Source of the DNA: Halioglobus sp.
GTDB lineage: Bacteria; Pseudomonadota; Gammaproteobacteria; Pseudomonadales; Halieaceae
Reading direction: 5' to 3'
DNA: 64,000 bases
NCBI GenBank assembly: GCA_002699145.1
Contig: PABK01000034.1
Coordinates: forward strand, 1-64,000
A model generated the notes under the pieces. The model was not told where the DNA came from. It made no database searches and saw only the letters and a list, made by a program, of their open reading frames with translations. Made by a program: the position numbers and the translations under genes. Below are positions 41,214-49,750 of the stretch, piece after piece (the stretch's first letter is position 1; the number at the start of each line of letters is the position of its first letter).

Positions 41214-42440
41214 TCAGCCGGCGCGTTTGAAGATCAGCGAGGTGTTGATGCCGCCGAAGGCGAAGTTGTTGTTCATCACATACTCCGTATCGATAACGCG
41301 CGGTTCGCCGGTGATGTAGTCCAGCGGCGCGCAGCGCTCGTCCAGGCTGTGCAGGTTCAGGGTCGGCGCGAACCAGCGCTCGTTCATCATCTGCACGCTG
41401 GCCCATGCCTCCAGCGCGCCGCAGGCGCCCAGGGTATGGCCCAGGTGCCCCTTCAGGCCGCTAATCGCCTGGTCGTGGCCGAAGACCTCTGCGGTGGCCA
41501 GCGACTCGGCGATGTCCCCCCGCTCCGTCGCGGTGCCGTGCGCGTTCACGTGGCCGATCGCGGCGGCTTCCAGCCCGGCGTCGCGCAGCGCCAGTTCCAT
41601 GGCAACCTGCATTGTCCGCGCGTCCGGCTGGGTGACGTGGCCGCCGTCCGCGTTGGTGCCATAGCCCACGATCTCCGCGTGGATGGTCGCGCCCCTGGCC
41701 ACCGCGTGTTCCCACTCCTCCAGCACCAGCGTCCCCGCACCCTCGCCGATGACCAGGCCGTCCCGGTCGCGGTCGAAAGGCCTGGGGGTCGTGTCTGGCT
41801 GTGTATTGCGTGTGCTGGTCGCGTAGAGGGCGTCGAACACCGCCGCCTCGGTGGGGCAGAGCTCCTCGGCGCCACCGGCCAGCATGATCGTCTGCTGCCC
41901 GTGCTTGATCGCCTCGTAGGCGTAGCCGATCCCCTGGCTGCCGGAGGTGCAGGCGCTGGAAGTCGTGTACACCCGCCCCTTCAGGCCGAAGTACACGCCG
42001 ATGTTGACCGCGGCGGTGTGCGCCATCATGCGGATGTAGGTGGTGGCGGTAATCTTGCCCATGTCCCTGTTCAGCAGGAAGTTGGCCATGTCGGCGGCGG
42101 CCGCGGTGCTGCCGGTGGAGGAACCGTAGGCGACGCCGGCGGCGCCGCTGCCCAGCACCGGGTCATCCAGCAGGTCTGCATCGCGCAGGGCTCTTTCCGA
42201 GGCTATCGTTGCCAGCAGGGCCACGCGACCCATGGAGCGTGTCTTCTTGCGCGTGAAATGCGCGGGCGTTGTAAACTCCGCCGCCGGCCCGCCCAGGCGG
42301 GTATTCAGGCCATCGTAGCCGTCCCACTCCTGCATGTAGCGGATACCGCTGCGATTGTGCGCCAGGGCGTCGCGAAAGCTGTCCCAGTCATGGCCCAGGG
42401 AGGTGATGACACCGCTGCCAGTGACCGCCACGCGTTTCAT
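41214..42440 (-). CDS. Beta-ketoacyl-ACP synthase, aryl-polyene type
   Basis: This 408-residue FabF-like condensing enzyme has the active-site Cys in TTSSACTSGSQG and the two histidines in NAHGTATERGD and KGHLGHTLGACG. It should extend the ACP-bound aryl polyene with malonyl-ACP. The ATG at 42440 overlaps the ketoreductase stop (TGATG). It is the last gene of the leftward pigment operon. The equivalent ApeO/ApeR-type synthases of known aryl-polyene clusters have the same length and position beside a ketoreductase. Confidence 0.88.
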   Translation of the reverse strand: MKRVAVTGSGVITSLGHDWDSFRDALAHNRSGIRYMQEWDGYDGLNTRLGGPAAEFTTPAHFTRKKTRSMGRVALLATIASERALRDADLLDDPVLGSGAAGVAYGSSTGSTAAAADMANFLLNRDMGKITATTYIRMMAHTAAVNIGVYFGLKGRVYTTSSACTSGSQGIGYAYEAIKHGQQTIMLAGGAEELCPTEAAVFDALYATSTRNTQPDTTPRPFDRDRDGLVIGEGAGTLVLEEWEHAVARGATIHAEIVGYGTNADGGHVTQPDARTMQVAMELALRDAGLEAAAIGHVNAHGTATERGDIAESLATAEVFGHDQAISGLKGHLGHTLGACGALEAWASVQMMNERWFAPTLNLHSLDERCAPLDYITGEPRVIDTEYVMNNNFAFGGINTSLIFKRAG

Positions 42441-43165
42441 CAGTACATGCCCCCATTGACGGAAATGACCTGGCGCGTGACGTAGGACGCGGCGTCCGAG
42501 ACCAGGAAGCCGACGACGGCGGCGACCTCTTGCGCCGTGCCCATGCGCCGCAGGGGCACCATGCCCAGCGCCTCGCCGGCGACTGTCTCGTCCACCATCT
42601 CGGTGTCGATAAGGCCCGGCGCGACGCAGTTCACCGTGATCTTGCGTTTCGCCAGTTCCACCGCCAGCGCCTTGGTGGCGCCGATGATGCCGGCCTTGGC
42701 GGCGCTGTAGTTGACCTGCCCGCGATTGCCCATGAGGCCCGAGACCGAGGACAGGGTGACGATGCGCCCGCCCCGCCTGGCGCGCACCATCGGCATGGTG
42801 GCCGGCTGCACAACATTGTAGAAACCGTCCAGGTTGGCGCCGATGACGCGGTCCCACTGCTCCGGGGAGATAGAGGGGAAGGCGTTGTCCGCGGTCACGC
42901 CGGCGTTGCAGACCACGCCGTAGTAGGCGCCGTGGGCCTCGATATCCGCAGCGATCACCTCGCCCGCCACCTGCCGGTCGGCGATATCAAACTGCAGGAT
43001 CCTGCCGCTTTGTCCCTGCCCGGCGATTTGTTCCCGCACCTGCTCGGCGCTGGCCCGCTGGCTGCGGCAGTGCAGCACGACGTCGAAACCCTGCGTCGCG
43101 AGTTGCAGCGCGATAGCGCGGCCGATGCCCCTGCTGGAGCCGGTAACCAGTACTGAGCGCGTCAT
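42440..43165 (-). CDS. 3-ketoacyl-ACP reductase, FabG-like
   Basis: The 241-residue SDR has TGSSRGIGRAIA at the start, NAGVTADNAFPSI, SSVSGLMGNRGQVNYSAAKAG (Ser-Tyr-Lys) and the FabG end YVTRQVISVNGGMY. It reduces the 3-keto group formed by the synthase, using NADPH. It overlaps the exporter gene by four bases upstream (ATGA) and the synthase gene downstream. In aryl-polyene clusters this reductase works with dehydratases to build the conjugated chain. Confidence 0.9.
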   Translation of the reverse strand: MTRSVLVTGSSRGIGRAIALQLATQGFDVVLHCRSQRASAEQVREQIAGQGQSGRILQFDIADRQVAGEVIAADIEAHGAYYGVVCNAGVTADNAFPSISPEQWDRVIGANLDGFYNVVQPATMPMVRARRGGRIVTLSSVSGLMGNRGQVNYSAAKAGIIGATKALAVELAKRKITVNCVAPGLIDTEMVDETVAGEALGMVPLRRMGTAQEVAAVVGFLVSDAASYVTRQVISVNGGMY

Positions 43166-45486
43166 AGTGTGTCCTGTACCACTCCCTGTCCCTGGCCACG
43201 TTGAGGCCGGCCGCGCCCGCGCAGGGCGAGCGGGCTGAGTAACCAGTTGCCCAGGGCTCCGAGCATCACGGTCAGGCCGAAGGCGCTAATCATGGAGGTG
43301 CTGCTGAGAGACAGCAGGCCGAACGACAGTGAACTGGTCAGTACGGAGAGCATGATCGCCAGCCGGCACGCCGTGGTTTCCTGGCGAGATTCCCGGAGAA
43401 ATATACCATAATCCATGCCCAGTCCCAGCAGCAGGTACAGCGCGAACACGTGGAACAGGGTGACCGGCGTTCCCAGCAGGCCCAGCGCCGCCAGCGCCGC
43501 GAGGCTGCCCCCCAGCGGGACCAGCAGCAGGCGCAACGCATCCGCTCGCCGATAGCGCGCCAGCAGCAGGGCGGCGACGCCCAGGTAGGCCACGGCGAGC
43601 AGCTGCAGCGCGCTCGCGGCACGCTCGGACAGGTTCGTCGACATGGCGGCCACGGTATCGACGAAACGCACCGCTCCGCCGGCTTCGTCCGCCAGGGGTT
43701 GGGTAGCGCGAATACCGCGCAGCAGCACCAGGCTGTAGTAGCGCCCGTCGATGGCCCCCAGCCAGGCCAGGCGCTGCTGCGCTGGCGCGCGCTGCAACCA
43801 TGCCGCCGCCTGCAGTGGTGTCGAGTCCGCCAGGGCGCGCAGCCATGCCGCCTGCGCCTGTTGCGGGTAGCCCAGCGACGCCAGCAGGCGCTGCGCCTCG
43901 CCACCGGGGGCGTAGACCGTGCCCAGCAACAGTTCGCGCGTTTGCGCCTGGCGCTGCAGCGAGGGCAGGGCGTCGCTCAGTAGCAGGTAGCCGCCGATGG
44001 CCCCCGCGTCGCGCAACCGCTGCAACCGTGGGCGGAACGCCTCCGCGGCCTGCAGCATGGCCTCGACTGAGTCGCCTTCGATGAGGAAAAACTGGTTGGG
44101 AGCCCAGCCCGGGAACAGCGACTCGATCTGCGCCTGTTGCGCCACCAGCTTCGCGTCGGGTGTATGCAAAACGCGCACGTCGCTGGACGCGTGCAAGCTC
44201 GCCAGGCCGGCCACCACGGCAGCCGCCGGCGCCACGGCGAACCACGGGCTGGCACGCCACAGGATCCAGGGCAGTCCCGCCAAACGCAGCAGTCTGTCTG
44301 GCGCGGCGGCGCCGCGGTAGCGGCAGCGCGGCAGCACCACCATCACGTACAGTCCGCTGGCGACCAGGCCGACGATGGAAAATACCGCCATCTCCTGCAG
44401 ACCGGGCAGTTGCGCCTGTAGCAGGCTGCCGTAGCCCACCGCCGAGGTGAGGATGGCCAGGGGCAGGCCGGGAACGGGTCCGCGCTGTGCCCGGCCGCGG
44501 GTCAGGTAGTGCAGGGAATAGTCGACGGCGACGCCGATCAGGCTGGCGCCGAATACCAGGGTCAACAGGTGCAGGCTGCCGAACGTCACCCAGGTGAGCA
44601 GCAGCGCGGCGCAGCAACCGAAGGCGATGGAGGACAGGCTCAGCAGCAGCGGCGTCAGGGAGCGGAAGCTGGCGAAGAACAGCAGCGCGATGCCCAGGCT
44701 GGAGCCCAGCCCGATCAGGGCCATCTCCCGTCGCGCGTCGGCCGCGGCCCTGGCGGCGTGGAAGATGGCGCCGGCGCGCAGGACCTGCAGTTCCGCGGGG
44801 CCCTGTGCCAGGCCGGCGAGGGTAGCGGACTCGAAGGCCTGCATGGCGGCCTGCGCGTCTAGGCTGAAACTGCCCGGCTGCGCGCGGCCGTGGATGATCG
44901 CCCAGGTCCTGTCCGCCGTCTCGATGAGCGGCAGTTCGCCGGTAGTGGTGACCGCGGCGCCGGGCAGCTGCTGTGCGTCGGCGAACTCCTGCAGCAGGCC
45001 AAGCGGGTCTTCCAGGGGGGAGTACGGCGCCGCCAGCGCGCCCAGGTCGTAGGCTCGCGCGATTGCCTCGCGCAGCAGGGCCTGGCGTTGCGCCGGGTCG
45101 GCCAGGTCAGCGCCGCAGGCGGTGCAGAGCAGGTGGGCGCGGTGCTCTAGCAGGGAGCGCAGGTAGTGCAGCCAGGCGCTGGCCTGGTCGCCGGCGTCGA
45201 GCACCTGCAGGTTTTGTGTATCGCGCAGGGCGGCCAGCGCCGTGTTCGCGGCCTGCAGTGCATCCTGGCGCCGCGCGCCGCCGATGAAAATGACGAAATC
45301 GTCGCCCAGGTGGCGCGCCAGGCTTTGCGCCGCCTGGCGGGTGGCGGGCTGTTGCGGGGAGTCTGGCAGCAGTGCGAGCAGGTCACTCTGCAGCGGCAGG
45401 TCGTGGCGCGCTACCTGCGCCGCGCACCACGCCATCGCCAGCAGCAGCGCGAGGAACAGGTAGCGGGCGCTACGGTGCGTTGTCAC
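43162..45486 (-). CDS. MMPL/RND-family exporter of the pigment cluster
   Basis: The 774-residue inner-membrane protein has about 12 helices in two halves. Each half has a large periplasmic loop and an MMPL/patched-like block (TLVFGASLIGVAVDYSLHYL; then FALYLLLGLGMDYGIFL). The paired Asp residues DYSLHY and DYGIF fit proton-driven RND/MMPL transport. Aryl-polyene clusters carry this exporter beside a LolA-like protein, and it is thought to move the lipid-linked pigment outward. Two GTG starts are possible. The one at 45486 is preferred because GGAAG lies 6 bases before it, and it overlaps the LolA-like stop. Confidence 0.88.
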   Translation of the reverse strand: MTTHRSARYLFLALLLAMAWCAAQVARHDLPLQSDLLALLPDSPQQPATRQAAQSLARHLGDDFVIFIGGARRQDALQAANTALAALRDTQNLQVLDAGDQASAWLHYLRSLLEHRAHLLCTACGADLADPAQRQALLREAIARAYDLGALAAPYSPLEDPLGLLQEFADAQQLPGAAVTTTGELPLIETADRTWAIIHGRAQPGSFSLDAQAAMQAFESATLAGLAQGPAELQVLRAGAIFHAARAAADARREMALIGLGSSLGIALLFFASFRSLTPLLLSLSSIAFGCCAALLLTWVTFGSLHLLTLVFGASLIGVAVDYSLHYLTRGRAQRGPVPGLPLAILTSAVGYGSLLQAQLPGLQEMAVFSIVGLVASGLYVMVVLPRCRYRGAAAPDRLLRLAGLPWILWRASPWFAVAPAAAVVAGLASLHASSDVRVLHTPDAKLVAQQAQIESLFPGWAPNQFFLIEGDSVEAMLQAAEAFRPRLQRLRDAGAIGGYLLLSDALPSLQRQAQTRELLLGTVYAPGGEAQRLLASLGYPQQAQAAWLRALADSTPLQAAAWLQRAPAQQRLAWLGAIDGRYYSLVLLRGIRATQPLADEAGGAVRFVDTVAAMSTNLSERAASALQLLAVAYLGVAALLLARYRRADALRLLLVPLGGSLAALAALGLLGTPVTLFHVFALYLLLGLGMDYGIFLRESRQETTACRLAIMLSVLTSSLSFGLLSLSSTSMISAFGLTVMLGALGNWLLSPLALRGRGRPQRGQGQGVVQDTL

Positions 45487-46126
45487 CGTACGCTTCCGCA
45501 CAGCTGGCTGCCGCGTAGAGGAACGCCTCCTCGCAGGTGATCGCGTCCACGCCCGGCAGTGTGGCGCTGTCGTGGAATTCCAGGGTGAGCAGTTCGCGTC
45601 CGTGGATGCGCAGCCCGCGCAACGTTTCCGCCCCCCACATCTCCACCCGGTCGAGGTGCCGGCGCAGGCTTTTTTGCCGGGGTTCCAGGGTCAGCGTCCA
45701 TGCCTCGCCCTCAAACCGCCACAGCGGCCTGAAGCGGGCCTCCAGCCTGTCGCGGTCGAAACTGAACACTGTCAGCAGCACGTCGCGAAACTGGCGCTGC
45801 GCCGCGCCGCCGACAGTCTGCGGGCTGCTGCCGTCGACGCCGGCCAGCAGGGTGGCGTCGTGGCGATAGACCAGCACCCGTTGCAGGGGGGTCTCGGTGG
45901 CCCAGTGCACACCATGCCCGCGCCAGAAGATGAATTCACCGCTGGCGCGCAGGACGTTGTCGGCGCCGGGCAGCTGGCGGGTTTGCTCAAACCGGCCGCG
46001 CACCGCTACCTGGGCGGAGAGCCGTGCCACGACCGCGTCCGCGGGCCCTTCCTGCGCGCGCGGCTCGTCCGCCAGCGCCGACGCGCAGCCCGCCAGCAGC
46101 ACCAGCAGCGCCGCGACGGCCCTCAC
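45470..46126 (-). CDS. LolA-like outer-membrane lipid/lipoprotein carrier
   Basis: The 218-residue product starts at GTG 46126, overlapping the thioesterase stop (GTGA). Its signal region is ALLVLLAGCASALA with a possible lipobox. The LolA-like beta fold shows VAVRGRFEQTRQLPG, the classic F-x-Q-x-R strand, and a region of alternating strands to LLTLEFHDS. In aryl-polyene loci a LolA-like protein carries the product across the periplasm. It sits between the thioesterase and exporter genes with overlapping ends. Confidence 0.82.
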   Translation of the reverse strand: MRAVAALLVLLAGCASALADEPRAQEGPADAVVARLSAQVAVRGRFEQTRQLPGADNVLRASGEFIFWRGHGVHWATETPLQRVLVYRHDATLLAGVDGSSPQTVGGAAQRQFRDVLLTVFSFDRDRLEARFRPLWRFEGEAWTLTLEPRQKSLRRHLDRVEMWGAETLRGLRIHGRELLTLEFHDSATLPGVDAITCEEAFLYAAASCAEAYGDNAP

Positions 46127-46539
46127 TGCGCGTAACCCAGGCGCTGGCGCAACACCGGGGGTGATTCGTAGCACATCTGTCCGCTGGCCATGTCCACCGC
46201 GACCTGGGTGGTTTGCGCCCTGGTCAGGCGCGCGCCGCTGTCCCTGTCGCGGATCAGGTAGTCGATGCGCAGCCGGTACTCCCACTCGACCAGTGTCGCG
46301 TCGACCCGGATGAACTGGCCGAAGACTGCCGGGGCCACGTATTTCAGGCGCATGTCGACCACGGGCCAGGCGTAGCCCGACTCGCGCATTTGCGCGTAGC
46401 TGTAGTCAAAGCTTTCCAGCAGGCGGCAGCGCGCCAGTTCCAGGTACTTGCTGTAGTGCCCGTGCCAGACGACGTGCATCGAATCCACATCGTGAAAGGG
46501 TACTTCGATATCGATGTAGGTGCTGAAGGTTTTCTCCAT
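46123..46539 (-). CDS. Acyl-CoA/ACP thioesterase, 4HBT hotdog family
   Basis: This 138-residue single-hotdog protein has the 4-hydroxybenzoyl-CoA-thioesterase motif PFHDVDSMHVVWHGHYSKYLELAR (catalytic Asp in FHDVD, followed by HxxxY). It should release or transfer acyl groups from CoA or ACP in the pigment pathway. The ATG at 46539 was chosen because the longer open frame overlaps the glycosyltransferase. It is spaced 17 bases from that gene and overlaps the LolA-like gene downstream. Confidence 0.85.
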   Translation of the reverse strand: MEKTFSTYIDIEVPFHDVDSMHVVWHGHYSKYLELARCRLLESFDYSYAQMRESGYAWPVVDMRLKYVAPAVFGQFIRVDATLVEWEYRLRIDYLIRDRDSGARLTRAQTTQVAVDMASGQMCYESPPVLRQRLGYAQ

Positions 46540-46556
46540 GACAGGGCCCGTTCCGG

Positions 46557-47294
46557 TCAGCGATCGCGCCAGCGGCGCCACAGCAGCAGTGGCGCCCTGG
46601 GCAGCATGCCGGCGATCAGCAGGGTGTGCATGCGCGCGATGCGCAGGTTGTCGCGCAACATGCGAAAATGTGAAGGAATGTCCCGCCGGTAGATCACCTG
46701 CGTTGTCACCTGCGCGATAGCGACCCCGCGCCAGTGCAGTCGCACCAGTATATCGGTGTCGAAGTCCATGCGCTGGCCCACCCGGGTGGCATCGAGCAGG
46801 GCGACAGTGGCGGCGAGCGGGTACAGGCGATAGCCGCACATCGAATCGTCGATCTGCGTGGACAGGGTTTCCAGCCAGACCAGCCAGTCGGTGACCTTCC
46901 TGCCGTAGTGGCGCAGGGCGGATATGCCCTGGGCGCGGCGGCTGCCGGTGATCACGGCTTGCGGGTCCCGGGCCGAGGCGTCGAGAAAACGCGGGATGTC
47001 CGCCAGGTCGTGCTGGCCGTCGGCGTCCACCTGCAGGGCGTGGGTATAGCCCTGGTCCCGGGCCCAACGCAGGCCGGCACAGACCGCCGCCCCCTTGCCG
47101 CGATTGTGTGGCAGTCGCAGCAGGTGAACCGTCGTCTGCGCCCGTTGCAGTTCCTCCAGGCGCTGCGCACAGGCCGTGTCGCTGCCATCGTCCACCAGCA
47201 GGCAGGGAAGACCATGGGCGGTGACAGACGCGCTGACCGCCCCGATGGTGTGGGGGTGATTGTAGACGGGAACGATGACGCAGGTGGGGTTCAA
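46557..47294 (-). CDS. Family 2 glycosyltransferase
   Basis: The 245-residue GT-A enzyme has CVIVPVYNHPHTIG, LLVDDGSDTA, NRGKGAAVCAGL and the DxD-like QVDADGQHD. It resembles dolichol-phosphate mannosyl-type transferases without membrane tails. A single sugar is probably attached to the aryl-polyene lipid. It begins at a TTG with no obvious ribosome site, 45 bases after the ACP gene, so translation may be coupled. In some aryl-polyene clusters this domain is fused to an acyltransferase, whereas here it stands alone. Confidence 0.82.
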   Translation of the reverse strand: MNPTCVIVPVYNHPHTIGAVSASVTAHGLPCLLVDDGSDTACAQRLEELQRAQTTVHLLRLPHNRGKGAAVCAGLRWARDQGYTHALQVDADGQHDLADIPRFLDASARDPQAVITGSRRAQGISALRHYGRKVTDWLVWLETLSTQIDDSMCGYRLYPLAATVALLDATRVGQRMDFDTDILVRLHWRGVAIAQVTTQVIYRRDIPSHFRMLRDNLRIARMHTLLIAGMLPRAPLLLWRRWRDR

Positions 47295-47339
47295 GGGGAC
47301 GCTTGCGGGCGGGGCGTTTGCGGGGCGGCGTGTCGGGAC

Positions 47340-47597
47340 TCAGGCCGACTCCGCGTTAGCCAGCCTGAACACGGCGTCGACGACATCCTGCACCCGCTCG
47401 ATTTCCTTGAACTCTTCCGGGTGGATTTTGCGGCCGGTCAGTTCCTGCATCTCCACGGCGATGTCCACCGCGTCGATGCTGTCGATATCGAGGTCCTCCA
47501 CCAGCAGGGCCTCGGGACTGATGGCCTCCGCCGGCACCTCGAAGAGATCTACCAGTACCTTTTGCAGGTGCTCATAAATGTCTTTTTTATCATGCAC
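47340..47597 (-). CDS. Acyl carrier protein 1 of the pigment cluster
   Basis: The 85-residue ACP has the phosphopantetheine site DLDIDSIDAVDIA (Ser near residue 39) and a typical acidic four-helix pattern. It carries the starter or growing polyene chain. The AT-rich stretch before the ATG is a local exception in this GC-rich locus. It lies between the acyltransferase and glycosyltransferase genes. A second ACP is encoded in the divergent operon. Confidence 0.92.
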   Translation of the reverse strand: MHDKKDIYEHLQKVLVDLFEVPAEAISPEALLVEDLDIDSIDAVDIAVEMQELTGRKIHPEEFKEIERVQDVVDAVFRLANAESA

Positions 47598-47687
47598 TTG
47601 TGGGGGTTCCTTGTTCGGCGGGGGCGATTTGCTCGCTACATTAACAGATTTCGCGGCGACGGCGCCAACCCGTGACGCGGGCCGCCC

Positions 47688-48482
47688 TCAGCAGGCCCGG
47701 TAGTACGCTTCCAGGTCCGCCGTCAGGCGGCGCGACATGCGTCCGCGCAGGCCCTGGTCGGCCAGGTAGGGAGCGATGGCGATGGGCTGTCGCACCTCGA
47801 GGCTCACCGCGAGTGTCTGGGTGCTCATTTCGTACCAGGCCTGGTGCTTCATCAGCCGCGCGGGACAGCAGCGGATAACCACCGGGCGGATGTCGCAACG
47901 AGCGGCCAGGGCGATGTTCGCCGTGCCGCGCAGGAAGCGGAATGGCTTGTGTGGGTCGGTGCGCGTGCCCTCGGGGAATACCACGAGATTGTCGCCCGCC
48001 GCGAGTGCGGCGGCACACTCCTGCAGCAGGCTTGCCGAGTCGTTGCGGATGTACCCTGCCGCCCGCACCGTGCCGGCGGTGAACGGGTTGTAGAATAGTG
48101 AGGACTTTACGACACAGTTGGTGTCGCCGACCAGCGCGATCAGGTAGACGACATCCAGCAGCGAGGGGTGATTGGCGATGATCAATTGCCCGCCGCCGCC
48201 CAGACGCTCCGGCGCCAGCGCCTGGACGCGGATCAGGCCGCAGCGCTCCATAAAGCGCACGTACGCGGGAAACAGCGAGCCCAGCAGTCGCCGTGCGCGC
48301 CGCCTGCGAAGCTGCGCGCCCCCGGGGAGCAGGTACAGCAGGGGGAAGACGCTGACCGAGAGCAGCAGGCCGCACACCCCGAAGAGGGCGAAGCTGAGGC
48401 CGGAAAAAAGCACCTTGCTCGACAGCAGCGGCGCGTCGTCGCCGACCTCGGCGGCCATCTTGTGCAGCGAGGACTCGCGCAT
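47688..48482 (-). CDS. Lysophospholipid-type acyltransferase (PlsC family)
   Basis: The 264-residue product has an N-terminal membrane helix (FALFGVCGLLLSVSVFPLLYL) and the PlsC motifs IIANHPSLLDVV (HxxxxD-type block I) and VVFPEGTRTD (block III). It probably esterifies the aryl-polyene or a lysolipid at the membrane. The ATG at 48482 is taken as start, and Met at 48458 is possible. The gene starts 8 bases after the chorismatase stop. Confidence 0.85.
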   Translation of the reverse strand: MRESSLHKMAAEVGDDAPLLSSKVLFSGLSFALFGVCGLLLSVSVFPLLYLLPGGAQLRRRRARRLLGSLFPAYVRFMERCGLIRVQALAPERLGGGGQLIIANHPSLLDVVYLIALVGDTNCVVKSSLFYNPFTAGTVRAAGYIRNDSASLLQECAAALAAGDNLVVFPEGTRTDPHKPFRFLRGTANIALAARCDIRPVVIRCCPARLMKHQAWYEMSTQTLAVSLEVRQPIAIAPYLADQGLRGRMSRRLTADLEAYYRAC

Positions 48483-48490
48483 GCCTGCTG

Positions 48491-49522
48491 TCAGCCGGCG
48501 ATCGCCGCGCCCTGCTCGCACGCGGTAAAGCTCGCCAGGCCATCGATTTCCACCAGCAGGTCGCGCCGGCAGATATCGCCGCGCAGGTAGGCGGCGGGCA
48601 CCTGCGGGAAATGCCGCTGTACGGCGTCGCGCACTGCGGCGAGGTCGCTCGCGTGGCGCAGGTAGACCTTGAGCAGGTTCATGCGCGGCGGCGGCAGGTG
48701 CGGGCCGGCCTGCTCGCCGCAGCGCGCGAGTACGGCGTCCAGGTTGCCAAGCGTGGTCTGCAGTTGCCCGGCGAGGTTGCCGGCGTGGCGGGTCTCGTGG
48801 CCGAGGATGCTCGCGGTGCCGGACACGAACACCGCGCTGCTCCCGGCCCAGTCGACCCGGGTGGCCCGGGCGAAGGAAGGGCTGGCGGGGCCGTACTGGC
48901 GCGGGTAGTGGTAGGCGCTTTGCTGCAGCGGGTTCTCGATGTGCGTCACCGGGTCCCGCGCGGCCAGCAGGTAGATGATGCTGCGGCTGTCCTGGTGTCC
49001 CAGGGCGCAGGCGGCGGGGTAGGACGCGGCGCTGAAGCCGAGGTCGTTGAACGCGCGCTGGCGGCCCAGGCAGAAGCGGCGGTAGCGTTCGCTGTCTCCC
49101 TCCCCCTGGTTGATATGCGGCAGGTAGTTCCACAAGCGCACGATGGCGTTGTACTGGCGCCGCGCGACAAACTGCAGCAACGCGCGGTAGGCGTCGTGCA
49201 CGGCCGCTTCCTGCCGCTGCGGCGGGTGCTCATCTATCCAGGTGGCGGCGAATAACACACCCTCGCTGCAGGACCAGCTGATATCGCCATCGCGTCCGGC
49301 AGTCACCGGGCCGCCGGCGTGCCAGACCTCGTGCAGCGGTGCGCCCGCAATACTGGGCAGGCCACAGTGGTAGTGACGGGGGTCGCTGCCGGGACGGCAG
49401 CCGCTGCCGCTGGAGACCAGCGCGAGCACGTCATCGCGCGCCAGCAATTCGGCGGCGGGGCGGGTGCTGTAACCGCATTCGAGGGTCGGGCGATGGTGTA
49501 GGGCAGGCTCTGTCAGGCTCAC
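48491..49522 (-). CDS. Chorismatase, XanB2/FkbO/Hyg5-like
   Basis: This 343-residue cytosolic enzyme has the chorismatase landmarks RLWNYLPHINQGEG, ERYRRFCLGR, AVFVSGTASILGHE (a conserved C-terminal-half loop) and a RidA-like fold. XanB2 of Xanthomonas splits chorismate to 3- and 4-hydroxybenzoate, and 3-hydroxybenzoate is the xanthomonadin starter. Older databases call this family pteridine-dependent deoxygenase. It starts at GTG with AAGAG upstream, and heads the leftward operon. Its presence replaces the tyrosine ammonia-lyase used by other aryl-polyene clusters. Confidence 0.88.
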   Translation of the reverse strand: MSLTEPALHHRPTLECGYSTRPAAELLARDDVLALVSSGSGCRPGSDPRHYHCGLPSIAGAPLHEVWHAGGPVTAGRDGDISWSCSEGVLFAATWIDEHPPQRQEAAVHDAYRALLQFVARRQYNAIVRLWNYLPHINQGEGDSERYRRFCLGRQRAFNDLGFSAASYPAACALGHQDSRSIIYLLAARDPVTHIENPLQQSAYHYPRQYGPASPSFARATRVDWAGSSAVFVSGTASILGHETRHAGNLAGQLQTTLGNLDAVLARCGEQAGPHLPPPRMNLLKVYLRHASDLAAVRDAVQRHFPQVPAAYLRGDICRRDLLVEIDGLASFTACEQGAAIAG

Positions 49523-49605
49523 TGGAACTCTTTGCTCAGGGGGTTGGGTGTGAAACTTGCGCCGCGTGGATGGCCGGCGTCCAAGGCCATGATATTATTG
49601 CGGAA

Positions 49606-49611
49606 ATTATA
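49606..49611 (-). promoter_or_regulatory. Candidate promoter of the leftward pigment operon (-10 TATAAT)
   Basis: On the minus strand TATAAT is a perfect -10 inside the only AT-rich patch (49588-49620) of the 228-base divergent gap. It is placed about 84 bases from the chorismatase GTG. The -35 is weak. The same patch may hold the rightward promoter, but no convincing element was found. No gene of note lies in 49523-49750. Confidence 0.45.
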
Positions 49612-49750
49612 AGTTATGCGAAACCTCCCTGCCACTGTCATGCCCGCGGGCGCGGTGCCGGGGGCGCGCGGTGGGGCGAGCCGGTTTGCTTCGTTCAGGG
49701 TGCGGAGATAAAGTGCGCGGCTGGACGCCGCAGCCCGATCAAGAGATCTG

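Noticed and set aside
48483-49133. N-terminal extension of the PlsC-type acyltransferase
   Set aside because: It overlaps the chorismatase in another frame of the same strand and reads as Arg/Pro-rich non-protein sequence. The start was set at 48482.
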